Below, piece by piece: positions 40,567 through 49,021 of a stretch of DNA of 63,691 nucleotides; positions within the stretch are counted from its first letter, which is position 1, and each line of letters begins with the position of its first letter. Origin of the DNA: Dactylosporangium siamense (GTDB lineage Bacteria > Actinomycetota > Actinomycetes > Mycobacteriales > Micromonosporaceae); contig NZ_BONQ01000127.1 of NCBI RefSeq assembly GCF_016862795.1, positions 1 to 63,691 of the forward strand, given 5' to 3'. The notes under the pieces were generated by a model. It was not told where the DNA came from, did no database searches, and saw only the letters and a program-made list of their open reading frames with translations. Position numbers and translations under genes: made by a program.

Positions 40567-41759
40567 GCAGCACCGACGATCGCCTGCGCGGCTGGCGGCA
40601 CCACCTGCACCAGATCCCCGAGACCGCGTTCGCCGAGCGCGAGACCAGCCGCTTCGTCGCGGGGGTGCTCCGCGACCTCGGATTCGAGGTGACCACCGGG
40701 GTCGGCGGGACCGGGGTCGTCGGGTCGCTGACCCGGGGCCGGTCGACGCGAGCCGTCGCACTGCGATCAGAGCTGGACGCGCTCCCGATCGACGAGCGCA
40801 GCGGCGTGCCGTTCACGTCGAAGCATCCCGGCGCCATGCACGCCTGCGGCCACGACGGGCACCTGGCCATGGCGCTGGGGGCCGCCGCGGTCCTGGCCGA
40901 GGAAGGAGGGTTCGACGGCACCGTCCGCATCATCCTGCAGCCGGCCGAGGAACCGGGCCGCGGCGCGCGGGCCATGGTGGACGACGGCCTCTTCGAACGG
41001 TTCCCGGTGGACCGTCTCTTCGGGCTCCACAACCTCCCGGGCACCCCCGCCGGTCACCTGCTGACCCGCCCCGGGCCCCTGATGGCCAGCGAGGACAACT
41101 TCACCATCCGCGTCGCCGGGCGCGGCGGGCACGCCTCGGCGCCGCATCTCGTGATCGACCCGCTGGTCATCGGCGCCGAGATCGTCCTCGCCCTGCAGCA
41201 GGTCGTGGCCCGCAACGTCGACCCCATCCACACCGCCGTGCTGTCCTGCACCGACCTGCGCACCGACGGGGCCCGCAACGCCATCCCGAGCAACGTGACC
41301 ATCACCGGCGACACCCGCAGCTTCGAGGCGTCCGTCCAGGCGCTGCTGGAGCGGCGGATCCGCGAGATCGCCACCGGCCTCGCCGCCGCGCACGGCGCCA
41401 CCGCCGAGGTCACCTACACCCACGAGTTCGCTCCCACGGTCAACGACGAGGAGTGCGTGGCCATCGCGGGCGAGGCGGCGATCCGCGCGCTCGGCGAGGA
41501 CCGGGTCCGGCTGGCCGCCGATCCCATCATGGGCAGCGAGGACTTCGGCGTCCTCGCCGGCCACGTCCCCGCATGCCTCGCGTTCATCGGCAACGGCACC
41601 ACCGCCGGCGAGGGTGGCACGCCCCTGCACAGCCACGACTACACGTTCAACGACGGCATCCTCTCCGCCGGCGTCGCCTACTACCGCGAGGTCGTCCGGA
41701 CCAGTCTCGGCTCGACCCGGCCGCACCTTCTGTCACCGGCCGGCTACGAGCGGTCGTAA
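40563..41759 (+). CDS. M20-family amidohydrolase (N-acyl amino acid hydrolase-like)
   Basis: A 398-residue zinc hydrolase of the M20D type. HACGHDGHLAMALGAA provides the first metal ligands, ILQPAEEPGRGA the catalytic/metal Glu pair, LFGLHNLPG a His ligand, and GSEDFGVLAGHVPACLAFIG the late metal region. The dimerisation domain includes VAGRGGHASAPHLVIDP. The reaction is cleavage of an amide, such as an N-acyl or carbamoyl amino acid. Its ATG overlaps the lyase stop (ATGA). The two enzymes together would liberate and then deaminate an amino acid, possibly a diaminopropionate derivative (inference). Confidence 0.9.
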   Translation: MSSTDDRLRGWRHHLHQIPETAFAERETSRFVAGVLRDLGFEVTTGVGGTGVVGSLTRGRSTRAVALRSELDALPIDERSGVPFTSKHPGAMHACGHDGHLAMALGAAAVLAEEGGFDGTVRIILQPAEEPGRGARAMVDDGLFERFPVDRLFGLHNLPGTPAGHLLTRPGPLMASEDNFTIRVAGRGGHASAPHLVIDPLVIGAEIVLALQQVVARNVDPIHTAVLSCTDLRTDGARNAIPSNVTITGDTRSFEASVQALLERRIREIATGLAAAHGATAEVTYTHEFAPTVNDEECVAIAGEAAIRALGEDRVRLAADPIMGSEDFGVLAGHVPACLAFIGNGTTAGEGGTPLHSHDYTFNDGILSAGVAYYREVVRTSLGSTRPHLLSPAGYERS

Positions 41760-41830
41760 ATGCGCGCGTGACCGCTCGCTCGGCGCGTACCGTACGAGAC
41801 CGCGCCGGGCGGGAGGGGGCGAACGACCGT

Positions 41831-43096
41831 ATGAGCCAGGACGTGGTCGAGCGTGCGCCCGTGGGTGGGCTGCTGCGGACGCGGACCTTCGGCCTGCTGT
41901 GGATCGGGCAATCCACCAGCGCGGTCGGCTCCGCGATCACGTCGGTGGCACTCCCGCTGGTGGCCATCTCGACCCTGCACGCCGGCCCGGCCACGGTCGC
42001 CCTGCTCACGGCCGCCAGCTGGCTGCCGTGGCTGCTGATCGGGCTGCCGGTCGGGGTCTGGGTCGACCGGTGGCCGCGCCGGCGCACCCTGCTGATCGCC
42101 GACCTCGTCTCCGCGGCGGTGCTCGTCGTCATCCCGGTCGCCGCCTGGACCGACGTGCTGACCGTCGCCATGCTGCTGGTGGCCGCGCTGCTCGCCGGGA
42201 CCGCCGGGGTGTTCGCCAACGTGGCGTTCAACGCGTTTCTGCCCCAGCTCGTCCGCACGGAAGACCTCATGGAGGGCAACGCCAAGCTGCAGACCAGCGC
42301 GTCGATCGCCCTGGTCGTCGGACCGGGCCTCGGCGGCCTGCTGGCCCAGGCGGCCGGCGCGGTCAGCGGTGTCCTCATCGACGCCGTCACCTTCCTGGTG
42401 TCGGCGGCCTGCCTGCTCGGCCTGCGGTCCGGGCCGGAGCCACGCCCTTCCCCGGGCGACCGCCCGGGGATGCTGCGCCAGATCGCCGAGGGCATCGGGT
42501 TCATCATGCGCGGACGGCTGCTGCAGGCCATGTTGGTGGTGGCGGCGCTGACCAACTTCGCGATGCTGGGCATCACGGCGCTGCGCATCGTCTTCCTGGT
42601 GCGCACCGAGGGCGCCGCGCCGGGAACCGCGGGCCTGGTGATCGGCGTGGGCAGCCTCGGCGCCATCCTCGGCGCCGCACTCGCGTCGCGGGCGTCCCGG
42701 CGCTTCGGCAGCGCCCGCACCTACCTGGTGGCGAACGTCGCGGCCGCGCCGTTCGTGCTGCTGCTGCCGCTCGGCGGCCACGGCTGGCGCCTCACGCTGT
42801 TCGCGGCGGGCTCCTTCATCGCCCTGGCCGGAGCCACGATGTCGAACGTGATGACCATGACGTACCGCGGCAGCTTCGTGCCCGCGCACCTGCTCGGCCG
42901 GGTCACCGCGGCGTCGCGGATCTTCGTGTTCGGCGCCGTCCCGCTGGGTGCGGCCACCGCCGGCCTCCTGGCCTCGACGCTCGGCGTCCAGGCCGCCATG
43001 TGGACGCTCGCCGTCCTCTACGTCATCGCTCCCCTGCCCCTGCTCGCCACCGAGGCCCGCACCGACCGTGACTTCCCGGCCCGGCCACCCGGCTGA
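41831..43096 (+). CDS. MFS transporter (MFS_3 / macrolide-efflux type)
   Basis: A 421-residue major facilitator with about 11-12 membrane helices. RTRTFGLLWIGQSTSAVGSA begins helix 1, GVWVDRWPRRRTLLIADLVS is the loop 2-3 signature, and FNAFLPQLVRTEDLMEGNAK is typical of the MFS_3/MefA-type exporters. It lies 71 bp downstream of the lyase/M20 operon on the same strand and may export a related compound, but it need not be co-transcribed. GGAGGGGG lies about 10 bases upstream of the ATG. The substrate cannot be read from sequence. Confidence 0.85.
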   Translation: MSQDVVERAPVGGLLRTRTFGLLWIGQSTSAVGSAITSVALPLVAISTLHAGPATVALLTAASWLPWLLIGLPVGVWVDRWPRRRTLLIADLVSAAVLVVIPVAAWTDVLTVAMLLVAALLAGTAGVFANVAFNAFLPQLVRTEDLMEGNAKLQTSASIALVVGPGLGGLLAQAAGAVSGVLIDAVTFLVSAACLLGLRSGPEPRPSPGDRPGMLRQIAEGIGFIMRGRLLQAMLVVAALTNFAMLGITALRIVFLVRTEGAAPGTAGLVIGVGSLGAILGAALASRASRRFGSARTYLVANVAAAPFVLLLPLGGHGWRLTLFAAGSFIALAGATMSNVMTMTYRGSFVPAHLLGRVTAASRIFVFGAVPLGAATAGLLASTLGVQAAMWTLAVLYVIAPLPLLATEARTDRDFPARPPG

Positions 43097-43341
43097 GAGC
43101 GCAGCGCCCGACCGGGGCCGCCAGGTGGACCATTGCGTCGAATTTTGCGTCGATTTCGGCAGGGTGATCAGAATGCCGGGAGGGCAGGACCGTTCCGCCC
43201 GTCCGGTGGCGGCACCGGGCCCGGTGCCGTACTGTGCCGCTGTCAACGTCCGCGACCGGACGCACCCCGGGCCAGGAGACGACCCGCGCCCCCGACACCG
43301 CCGACCATCCGGCGGCGGGCCGAGCACTGGAGAACCCCGCG

Positions 43342-43824
43342 ATGCCGACTGAGTCCGCCGTCCTGCAGGTCCTGCTCGTCGAGGACGACCTCGCCGACGT
43401 GGCCCTGATGGAGAGCGCCTTCGACGACCACCGGCTCCCCAGCGAGCTGCACCACGTCGCCGACGGCGAGCAGGCCCTCGCGTTCCTCTACCGGGAGGAG
43501 CCCTACACCGACGCGCCGCGGCCGGACCTGATCCTGCTCGACCTCAACATGCCCCGCGTCGACGGCCGGCAGGCGCTCACGCTCATCAAGCAGGACGAGA
43601 ACCTGAAGTCGATCCCCGTGATCGTCTTCACCACGTCGTCGACCGACAGCGACATCATGGCGAGCTACAGCAGAAACGCCAACGCCTACGTCACCAAGCC
43701 CATCGACCTCGACCAGTTCGAATACGTCGTGGCCGAGATCCGCAACTTCTTCGGTCACACCGTGACCCTGCCCAGCCGCGCGTCCGACGCCGCCCGCCTC
43801 GAGGCCGGCGACGACGCCAACTAG
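43342..43824 (+). CDS. stand-alone response regulator (Rcp1-like receiver)
   Basis: A 160-residue single-domain receiver without an output domain. Phosphorylation-site landmarks are LLVEDDLADVALME (acidic pocket), the phospho-accepting Asp in ILLDLNMPRVDG, Thr in VIVFTTSSTDSDI and the Lys in AYVTKPIDLDQF. The long insertion ALAFLYREEPYTDAPRPD and the closing FEYVVAEIRNFF resemble Rcp1, the partner of phytochrome-like kinases. The short tail is Ala/Asp-rich. No kinase gene adjoins it; the closest similar receiver is in the 51.5-56.5 kb signalling operon. The ATG follows a GGAG at ~12 bases. Confidence 0.9.
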   Translation: MPTESAVLQVLLVEDDLADVALMESAFDDHRLPSELHHVADGEQALAFLYREEPYTDAPRPDLILLDLNMPRVDGRQALTLIKQDENLKSIPVIVFTTSSTDSDIMASYSRNANAYVTKPIDLDQFEYVVAEIRNFFGHTVTLPSRASDAARLEAGDDAN

Positions 43825-43947
43825 CTTCTGGAAATACCTGACCGAACCCGGAGCGGCAAAAGCCGCGATTGCGGGCATCATCGCGGTCACATAAGGCAGG
43901 TACTGGCCTACCGGACATCGACGGTGTTAGCGTGAGACGACTCCCGA

Positions 43948-43961
43948 TTGAAAGGTTTCAA
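43948..43961. promoter_or_regulatory. LacI-type operator upstream of the rhamnosidase gene
   Basis: TTGAAAGGTTTCAA is a perfect 6-bp inverted repeat around GG, 32 bp upstream of the GH78 ATG. The form GAAA-N2-TTTC matches operators of LacI-family repressors that control plant-polysaccharide genes in actinomycetes. No such regulator is encoded nearby. Confidence 0.65.
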
Positions 43962-43993
43962 ACGACGTAGTCGTCCCGTGAAAGGACACCGCC

Positions 43994-46900
43994 ATGTTCG
44001 TTCACATCCGCGCCGCACTGTGCCTGGCCGCCGCCGCCCTCGCCCTACCGGCCGTCATCGCCCCGGCCCCGCCCGCAGCCGCGGCAGCCGCCGCGCTCAC
44101 CGTCACCGACCTGCGCGTCAACACCGTGACCGACCCGCTCGGCATCGACAACGTCCGGCCCAGCCTCAGCTGGCGGCTCACCTCGCCGGTCAACGGCGAG
44201 CGGCAGACCGCGTACCGGATCCTCGTCGCCAGCAGCCCGGGCCGGCTCAGCCCCGGCAGCGCGGACGTCTGGGACAGCGGCAAGGTGGCCACCGCCAACT
44301 CGATCGCCGTGCCCTACGGCGGCCCCGCGCCGCAGCCGGCGCGCACATACCACTGGACCGTGCAGGCCTGGGACGCCGGCGACCAGCCGTCGGCGTGGAG
44401 CCCCGCCGCCCGCTGGGAGACCGGGCTGTTCACCACCCAGGACTGGAAGGGCGCCCAGTGGATCAGCCCCGACGCGTCCACGGCCGCGGCGCCGATGCTG
44501 CGGGCCTCGTTCACGCTGCCGTCCAAGGCGATCGCCGGCGCCCGGGCCTACGTCGACGGGCTCGGCTTCCACGAGCTGCGGCTCAACGGCGCCAAGGTCG
44601 GCGACCAGGTCCTGGCGCCCGCGAACACGCCCTACGGCGAGCGCAACCTGTACAGCACCTATGACGTCACGTCGGCCCTGCGCGCCGGCGGCAACGCGGT
44701 CGGGCTGTGGCTCGGCGACGGCTACGGCCCGCGGTTCAGCCCGTACGGCTTCCGCTGGTCCGGCCCGAAGCAGGCGATCCTGCTGCTCGACGTCACGTTC
44801 GCCGACGGCACGCATCAGACGGTCACCACCGACCCGTCCTGGAAGTGGCAGACCGGCCCGATCACCGCGAACGACCTCTACGCCGGCGAGGCCTACGACG
44901 CGCGGCTCGAGCGCGCCGGCTGGGACCAGCCCGGCTACGCCGACACGGGATGGCGGGCCGTGCGCACCGTCGCCGCGCCGTCGGCCGCGTTGACCGCGGC
45001 CGCGCTGCCGCCGGTCCGGGTCGTGGCCACGCTGCCGGCCGCGCGGCTCAGCCAGCCCCAGCCCGGCGTCTGGGTGTATGACTTCGGCCAGAACATCGCC
45101 GGCTGGGCGCGCCTGCGCGTGCAGGGGGCGGCCGGGACCACGGTGCGGCTGCGCACCGCCGAGGAGCTCCTGCCCAGCGGCCTGCTCGACACCGCCACGA
45201 ACCGCAGCGCCGCATCCACCGACACGTACACCCTCGCCGGCACGGGCGCGGTCGAGACCTGGGAGCCGCGGTTCACGTACCACGGCTTCCGCTACGTCGA
45301 GGTCACCGGCTACCCGGGCACGCCGGTCATGGGCAGCCTCGACGCCCGCGTCGTGCACGCCGACGTGCGCTCCACCGGCACCTTCAGCTCGTCCGACGCG
45401 CTGCTGAACCAGATCTGGCAGAACAACCGCTGGGCGATCCTGAACAACTCGATGAGCATCCCGACCGACAACCCGGTCCGCGACGAGCGCACGCCGCCCG
45501 GCATGGACGTCCAGGCGTATCACGACGCGTCGATCCGCGAGTTCGGGATGAACGCCTTCTACGCCAACTATCTCGCCGACCTGCCGCCCGGCACGGCGCT
45601 GCCGAACGACGCCGGCAACGCGCAGCAGCCGGACATGGGCGGCAACCAGGTCGTCCTCGCCTGGGCGCTGTTCGAGCAGTACGGCGACCGCGACACCCTC
45701 GCCGCCACGTACCCGGCGATGCAACGGTTCGTCGACACCAACGGGGCGAAGGTCTGGACCACCGGGTTCGGTGACTGGTGCCCGCCGGACCTCGGCCCGA
45801 ACGCCAACGGCGGTCAGGGCAACCCGAGCGCCGGCGCCTGCCAGAGCGAAGTGTCCATTGTGAACACCGCGCTGTCGTTCCGCCAGGCGCAGGCGGTCGC
45901 GAAGGCCGCCGCGGCGCTCGGCCAGACCGCCGACGCGACCCGCTTCAACCAGCTCGCCGACAGCATCAAGGCCGCGTTCAACGCCCGGTTCCTCAACGCC
46001 GACGGCGCGAGCTACGGCAGCGGCCGGCAGACCACGAGCGTGCTGCCGCTCGCGTTCGGGCTGGTGCCGGACGCGAACGTGACCGCCGTCGGCGCGCGGC
46101 TCGTCGACACGATCCTCAACCGCAACGGCGGGCACCTCGACACCGGCATCTTCGGCACCCGGTTCCTCATGGACGCGCTCGCCCGCATCGGACGCGTCGA
46201 CGTGGCGCTGACCGTCCTGGACTCCACGACGTACCCCGGGTTCGGCTACGAGATCGGGCGGGGCGCGACGACGCCGTGGGAGCAGTGGACCTACGTGTCC
46301 AACATGGAGACGCACGACCACGCCATGTTCGCCGGGATCAACGCCTCCCTCTACACCCAGCTCGCGGGCATCCAGCCGACCGGGCCGGGGTACGCCACGC
46401 TCGTCGTCGACCCGCACGTCCCGGCCGGGCTGCAACGCGCCGCCGCGTCCATCGACACGGTGCGGGGCACGGTCGCCAGCTCCTGGACCGTCTCCGGCAG
46501 ACAGTTCGCGCTCGACGTCACCGTGCCGGTCGGGGCGACGGCGACGGTGCACGTGCCGAACTTCGGCCGCGGCACCGCCACGGTGAGCCCGTCCGCCGGC
46601 GCGACCCAGGTGTCGGCGGACGGCACGCGGACGGTGTACACGGTCGGCTCCGGCGGCTGGCACTTCACCGGATCGGTGGCGCCGGCCGCGACGACCGCGC
46701 TGCCGGGCGCGTGGCCACGGTGCGCGGGCGAGACCGGGACCTGCGCCTTCACCGGCGCCCAGACGGTGGCCTTCGGCGCCGCCGGCCGGTTCGGCTACGC
46801 GACGCTCACCGGCGGCACCACGTGCGGCAACGGGGTGTTCGGCGACCCGGCGCCGAACGTCTCCAAGGCCTGCTACGTCACCGCTCCCCCGCCGGCCGCG

Positions 46901-47275
46901 GACACCTGGACGCAGTGCGCGACCGAGACCGGCACCTGCGCGTTCGCCGGCACCGCCACGGTGGCGTTCGGCGCGGCGGGCCAGTTCCGCTACGCCACGC
47001 TGACCGGCGGGACGGCCTGCACCAACGCGGTCTTCGGCGACCCCGTCCCCGGCACCGCGAAGGCCTGCCATCTCACCGCCCCGCCGCCGGGGACCACGAC
47101 CTGGACACCGTGCGCCGACGAGACCACGACGTGCGCGTTCACCGGCACCCGCGAGGTCGCGTTCGGCGCGGCCGGCCGGTACACGTACCGCCGCGTCACC
47201 GGCGGCACACCGTGCACCAACACGATCTTCGGCGACCCCGTCCCCGGCACCCCGAAGTCCTGCTACGTCCAATGA
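43994..47275 (+). CDS. secreted GH78 alpha-L-rhamnosidase with three C-terminal Cys repeats
   Basis: A 1093-residue exported glycosidase that should release L-rhamnose from glycosides or pectin. A Sec signal occupies residues 1-~32. An N-terminal fibronectin-like domain (VTDLRVNTVTDPLGIDNVRP) follows, then rhamnosidase N-domains (YVDGLGFHELRLNGAKVGDQ, VYDFGQNIAGWARLRVQG). The (alpha/alpha)6 catalytic domain contains NPVRDERTPPGMDVQAYHDA, GDWCPPDLG and the late WEQWTYVSNMETHDHAMFAG. From about residue 906 three ~55-residue modules follow, each W..C..ET..CAF.G...VAFGA.G...Y....GGT.C.N..FGDP.P...K.C. They are probably carbohydrate-binding; function unproven. A LacI-type operator precedes the gene. 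Confidence 0.93.
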   Translation: MFVHIRAALCLAAAALALPAVIAPAPPAAAAAAALTVTDLRVNTVTDPLGIDNVRPSLSWRLTSPVNGERQTAYRILVASSPGRLSPGSADVWDSGKVATANSIAVPYGGPAPQPARTYHWTVQAWDAGDQPSAWSPAARWETGLFTTQDWKGAQWISPDASTAAAPMLRASFTLPSKAIAGARAYVDGLGFHELRLNGAKVGDQVLAPANTPYGERNLYSTYDVTSALRAGGNAVGLWLGDGYGPRFSPYGFRWSGPKQAILLLDVTFADGTHQTVTTDPSWKWQTGPITANDLYAGEAYDARLERAGWDQPGYADTGWRAVRTVAAPSAALTAAALPPVRVVATLPAARLSQPQPGVWVYDFGQNIAGWARLRVQGAAGTTVRLRTAEELLPSGLLDTATNRSAASTDTYTLAGTGAVETWEPRFTYHGFRYVEVTGYPGTPVMGSLDARVVHADVRSTGTFSSSDALLNQIWQNNRWAILNNSMSIPTDNPVRDERTPPGMDVQAYHDASIREFGMNAFYANYLADLPPGTALPNDAGNAQQPDMGGNQVVLAWALFEQYGDRDTLAATYPAMQRFVDTNGAKVWTTGFGDWCPPDLGPNANGGQGNPSAGACQSEVSIVNTALSFRQAQAVAKAAAALGQTADATRFNQLADSIKAAFNARFLNADGASYGSGRQTTSVLPLAFGLVPDANVTAVGARLVDTILNRNGGHLDTGIFGTRFLMDALARIGRVDVALTVLDSTTYPGFGYEIGRGATTPWEQWTYVSNMETHDHAMFAGINASLYTQLAGIQPTGPGYATLVVDPHVPAGLQRAAASIDTVRGTVASSWTVSGRQFALDVTVPVGATATVHVPNFGRGTATVSPSAGATQVSADGTRTVYTVGSGGWHFTGSVAPAATTALPGAWPRCAGETGTCAFTGAQTVAFGAAGRFGYATLTGGTTCGNGVFGDPAPNVSKACYVTAPPPAADTWTQCATETGTCAFAGTATVAFGAAGQFRYATLTGGTACTNAVFGDPVPGTAKACHLTAPPPGTTTWTPCADETTTCAFTGTREVAFGAAGRYTYRRVTGGTPCTNTIFGDPVPGTPKSCYVQ

Positions 47276-47342
47276 CCGCAACGGCGACGGAGCGGGCCAA
47301 ATCGGCTTGGCCCGCCCCGTCCCCGGGCCGTAACGTGCTCGC

Positions 47343-47855
47343 ATGCAGACGACGCTGCGCGGTGCCCTGGTGACGCTGCGGCCGGCCGCGGCCACCGACG
47401 TTCCCGAGCTGGCCCGGATCCGCGCCACGCCGGAGGTGTACGAGCGGTGGCGCGGCGGTGACGACCTCGCCGCCGCGGTGGCCGAGGACCTCGACGACCC
47501 CGACAGCCATCCCCTGGCCATCGAGCACGACGGCCGGGTGGTCGGGATGATCCAGTGGGGTGCGGAGACCGACCCTGACTACCGGCACGCGAGCATCGAC
47601 ATCTACCTCGACCCGAAGGCGCACGGCCAGGGGCTGGGCACCGACGCCGTGCGGACCCTGGCCCGGCACCTGTTCGCCGAGCACGGCCACCACCGCATCG
47701 TCATCGACCCCGCCGCGGACAACGCGGCCGCCATCCGGTGCTACGGCAAGGTCGGCTTCCGGCCCGTCGGCGTCATGCGGCGCTACGAACGCGACGCCGA
47801 CGGCGGCTGGCACGACGGGCTGCTCATGGACCTCCTCGCGGACGAGCTGACCTGA
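47343..47855 (+). CDS. GNAT-family N-acetyltransferase, AAC(6')-like
   Basis: A 170-residue acetyl-CoA-dependent acyltransferase. The fold order is visible: VTLRPAAATDVPELARIRAT, then the beta-4 strand RHASIDIYLDPKAHGQGLGT with the acetyl-CoA pyrophosphate loop (HGQGLGTDAV), then HHRIVIDPAADNAAAIRCYG and KVGFRPVGVMRRYERD. This arrangement is shared with aminoglycoside 6'-acetyltransferases of the AAC(6')-Ib group and with ribosomal-protein acetyltransferases, so the substrate is undecided. A bidirectional terminator overlaps its stop. Confidence 0.88.
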   Translation: MQTTLRGALVTLRPAAATDVPELARIRATPEVYERWRGGDDLAAAVAEDLDDPDSHPLAIEHDGRVVGMIQWGAETDPDYRHASIDIYLDPKAHGQGLGTDAVRTLARHLFAEHGHHRIVIDPAADNAAAIRCYGKVGFRPVGVMRRYERDADGGWHDGLLMDLLADELT

Positions 47856-47889
47856 CCCGCCGGACGGCAGCCCGAAGGCGGGTCAGGTC
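47849..47889. terminator. bidirectional terminator between convergent genes
   Basis: GACCTGACCCGCC (47849-47861) and GGCGGGTCAGGTC (47877-47889) form a perfect 13-bp stem with a 15-base loop. It overlaps the GNAT stop codon and ends 7 bp before the stop of the convergent secreted-protein gene, so it can terminate both transcripts. Confidence 0.85.
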
Positions 47890-47896
47890 GGCCCGA

Positions 47897-48712
47897 TCAG
47901 CACCAGCCGGCGGACACCGGGGCGCTCTGGAACGATCCGGAGACCGCGGTCACCGTCGTGCGGCAGTCCGATCCCGAGGTCTGGGTCGTGGCGGTGACTT
48001 CGTCGGTACCGGCCTGCGCCGGCACCGTGATCTGCCGGTCGACGTAGTACGCGCGGTACAGCTGGCCCCAGCGCGGGTCGGTGTACGGCTCCCAGTACTG
48101 CCGGGTGATGGTGACCCGGAAGGACGTCTCCTCGACGGAGTTGTCCTTGAACCCGAGCACCGTGGTGCCGTCCTGCGCCCGGGAGATGGTGCGCGGGTTG
48201 CCCGGTGCCGCGAGCACGCCGGTGTACGTCCTGCAGCCGAGCGACGGGTTGCCCGGGTTCGGCGCGCCGGCCGGCACCACGCTGATCGCCCACGCGCACA
48301 CCTGGTGGGTGCCGAGGCCGGCCGGGACGGTGGCGTCGAAGCCGCGGTAGGCGCCGTAGGACGGGTAGGCGTCGGCGACGTCCTGGCGGTACGTGTCGGC
48401 GGTGAGCGTCCGCTTCCACGCGCCGTCGAGGTAGATGTCGACGACGAGCGGCGCGCTGCCGCTGTCCCGGTCGATGCCCCAGCCGCTGACCCGCACGGCG
48501 TTGCCGACGTAGGTGACCGCGTCGAGCGTGCCGTGGACGGGGATGTCCCGCGGCGCCGGCGGCGGGTCGTCCCCGCCGCCGTCACCGCACGCGGGCGGCG
48601 GCACCGGCCGGTCGCACATCGGCTCGGCGCCGGCCGGGCCGGCAGGGATGACGACCGCGCCGAGCAGACCGGCCAGCGCGACCGCGCCGGCTCGAAGAAG
48701 GTGTCGTTGCAA
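47897..48712 (-). CDS. secreted beta-rich protein of unknown function
   Basis: A 271-residue exported protein. The signal peptide (LLRAGAVALAGLLGAVVIPA, cleavage after AGA near residue 29) is followed by a Pro/Gly/Asp-rich linker with two Cys. The first domain starts VHGTLDAVTYVGNAVRVSGW and continues GIDRDSGSAPLVVDIYLDG, a repeat motif (V.G..V.GWA.D.....) common in actinomycete secreted proteins. The second has a fibronectin-like DNSVEETSFRVTI. Four further Cys are spread to the C-terminal AGWC. The start is a TTG at 48712 with GAGGAG upstream. No catalytic residues are recognisable. Confidence 0.75.
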   Translation of the reverse strand: MQRHLLRAGAVALAGLLGAVVIPAGPAGAEPMCDRPVPPPACGDGGGDDPPPAPRDIPVHGTLDAVTYVGNAVRVSGWGIDRDSGSAPLVVDIYLDGAWKRTLTADTYRQDVADAYPSYGAYRGFDATVPAGLGTHQVCAWAISVVPAGAPNPGNPSLGCRTYTGVLAAPGNPRTISRAQDGTTVLGFKDNSVEETSFRVTITRQYWEPYTDPRWGQLYRAYYVDRQITVPAQAGTDEVTATTQTSGSDCRTTVTAVSGSFQSAPVSAGWC

Positions 48713-48786
48713 GGTGTGCTCCTCTGCTTCGGTCACCCGTGTTGGTGACGCAGAGCAATGTACGAATGCGGCTCGGCCGCCGATCC

Positions 48787-48931
48787 GGTCCACCGTGGAC
48801 CGTGGCACAAACTGGGGACAGGCCCGGCTTCCGGGACACACGTCGGGACACAACTCGGGACACTTGTCCCTGTACGACCAGGTCAAGCGCCTGCTGTACT
48901 GCAACGGGTCCACTGTGGATCCACAGTGGAC
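48787..48931. promoter_or_regulatory. palindrome and 12-bp phased repeat cluster between divergent genes
   Basis: Within the 309-bp gap between the genes at 48712 and 49022 lie a 15-bp palindrome (GGTCCACCGTGGACC, 48787-48801) and GGGACA motifs at 48815, 48833, 48845 and 48857. The last three are exactly 12 bp apart. The final one is part of a GGGACA-CT-TGTCCC palindrome (48857-48870). A perfect 24-bp palindrome with BamHI-like centre GGATCC lies at 48908-48931 and shares the GTCCAC/GTGGAC arms of the first. No gene is seen here. The layout suggests cooperative binding by a dimeric regulator, or an iteron-like site. Confidence 0.7.
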
Positions 48932-49021
48932 ACCTCGTCGACCCCCGGCGGGCAAGCCCGACCCGGACAGCTACGGAAGGTAATCAACGGGGTGAGGGGT
49001 CGCGGCGGATAGCATCCACGG

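Noticed and set aside
44045-47521. An 1158-codon open frame antisense to the rhamnosidase gene
   Set aside because: It is rich in Arg, Gly and Val with no domain, and is the expected antisense shadow of a high-GC gene. The sense strand encodes an unmistakable GH78 enzyme.
48833-48931. The 12-bp repeats and palindrome as a replication origin or plasmid iteron
   Set aside because: There is no adjacent replication gene and no DnaA-box cluster or AT-rich region. A regulatory role is simpler.
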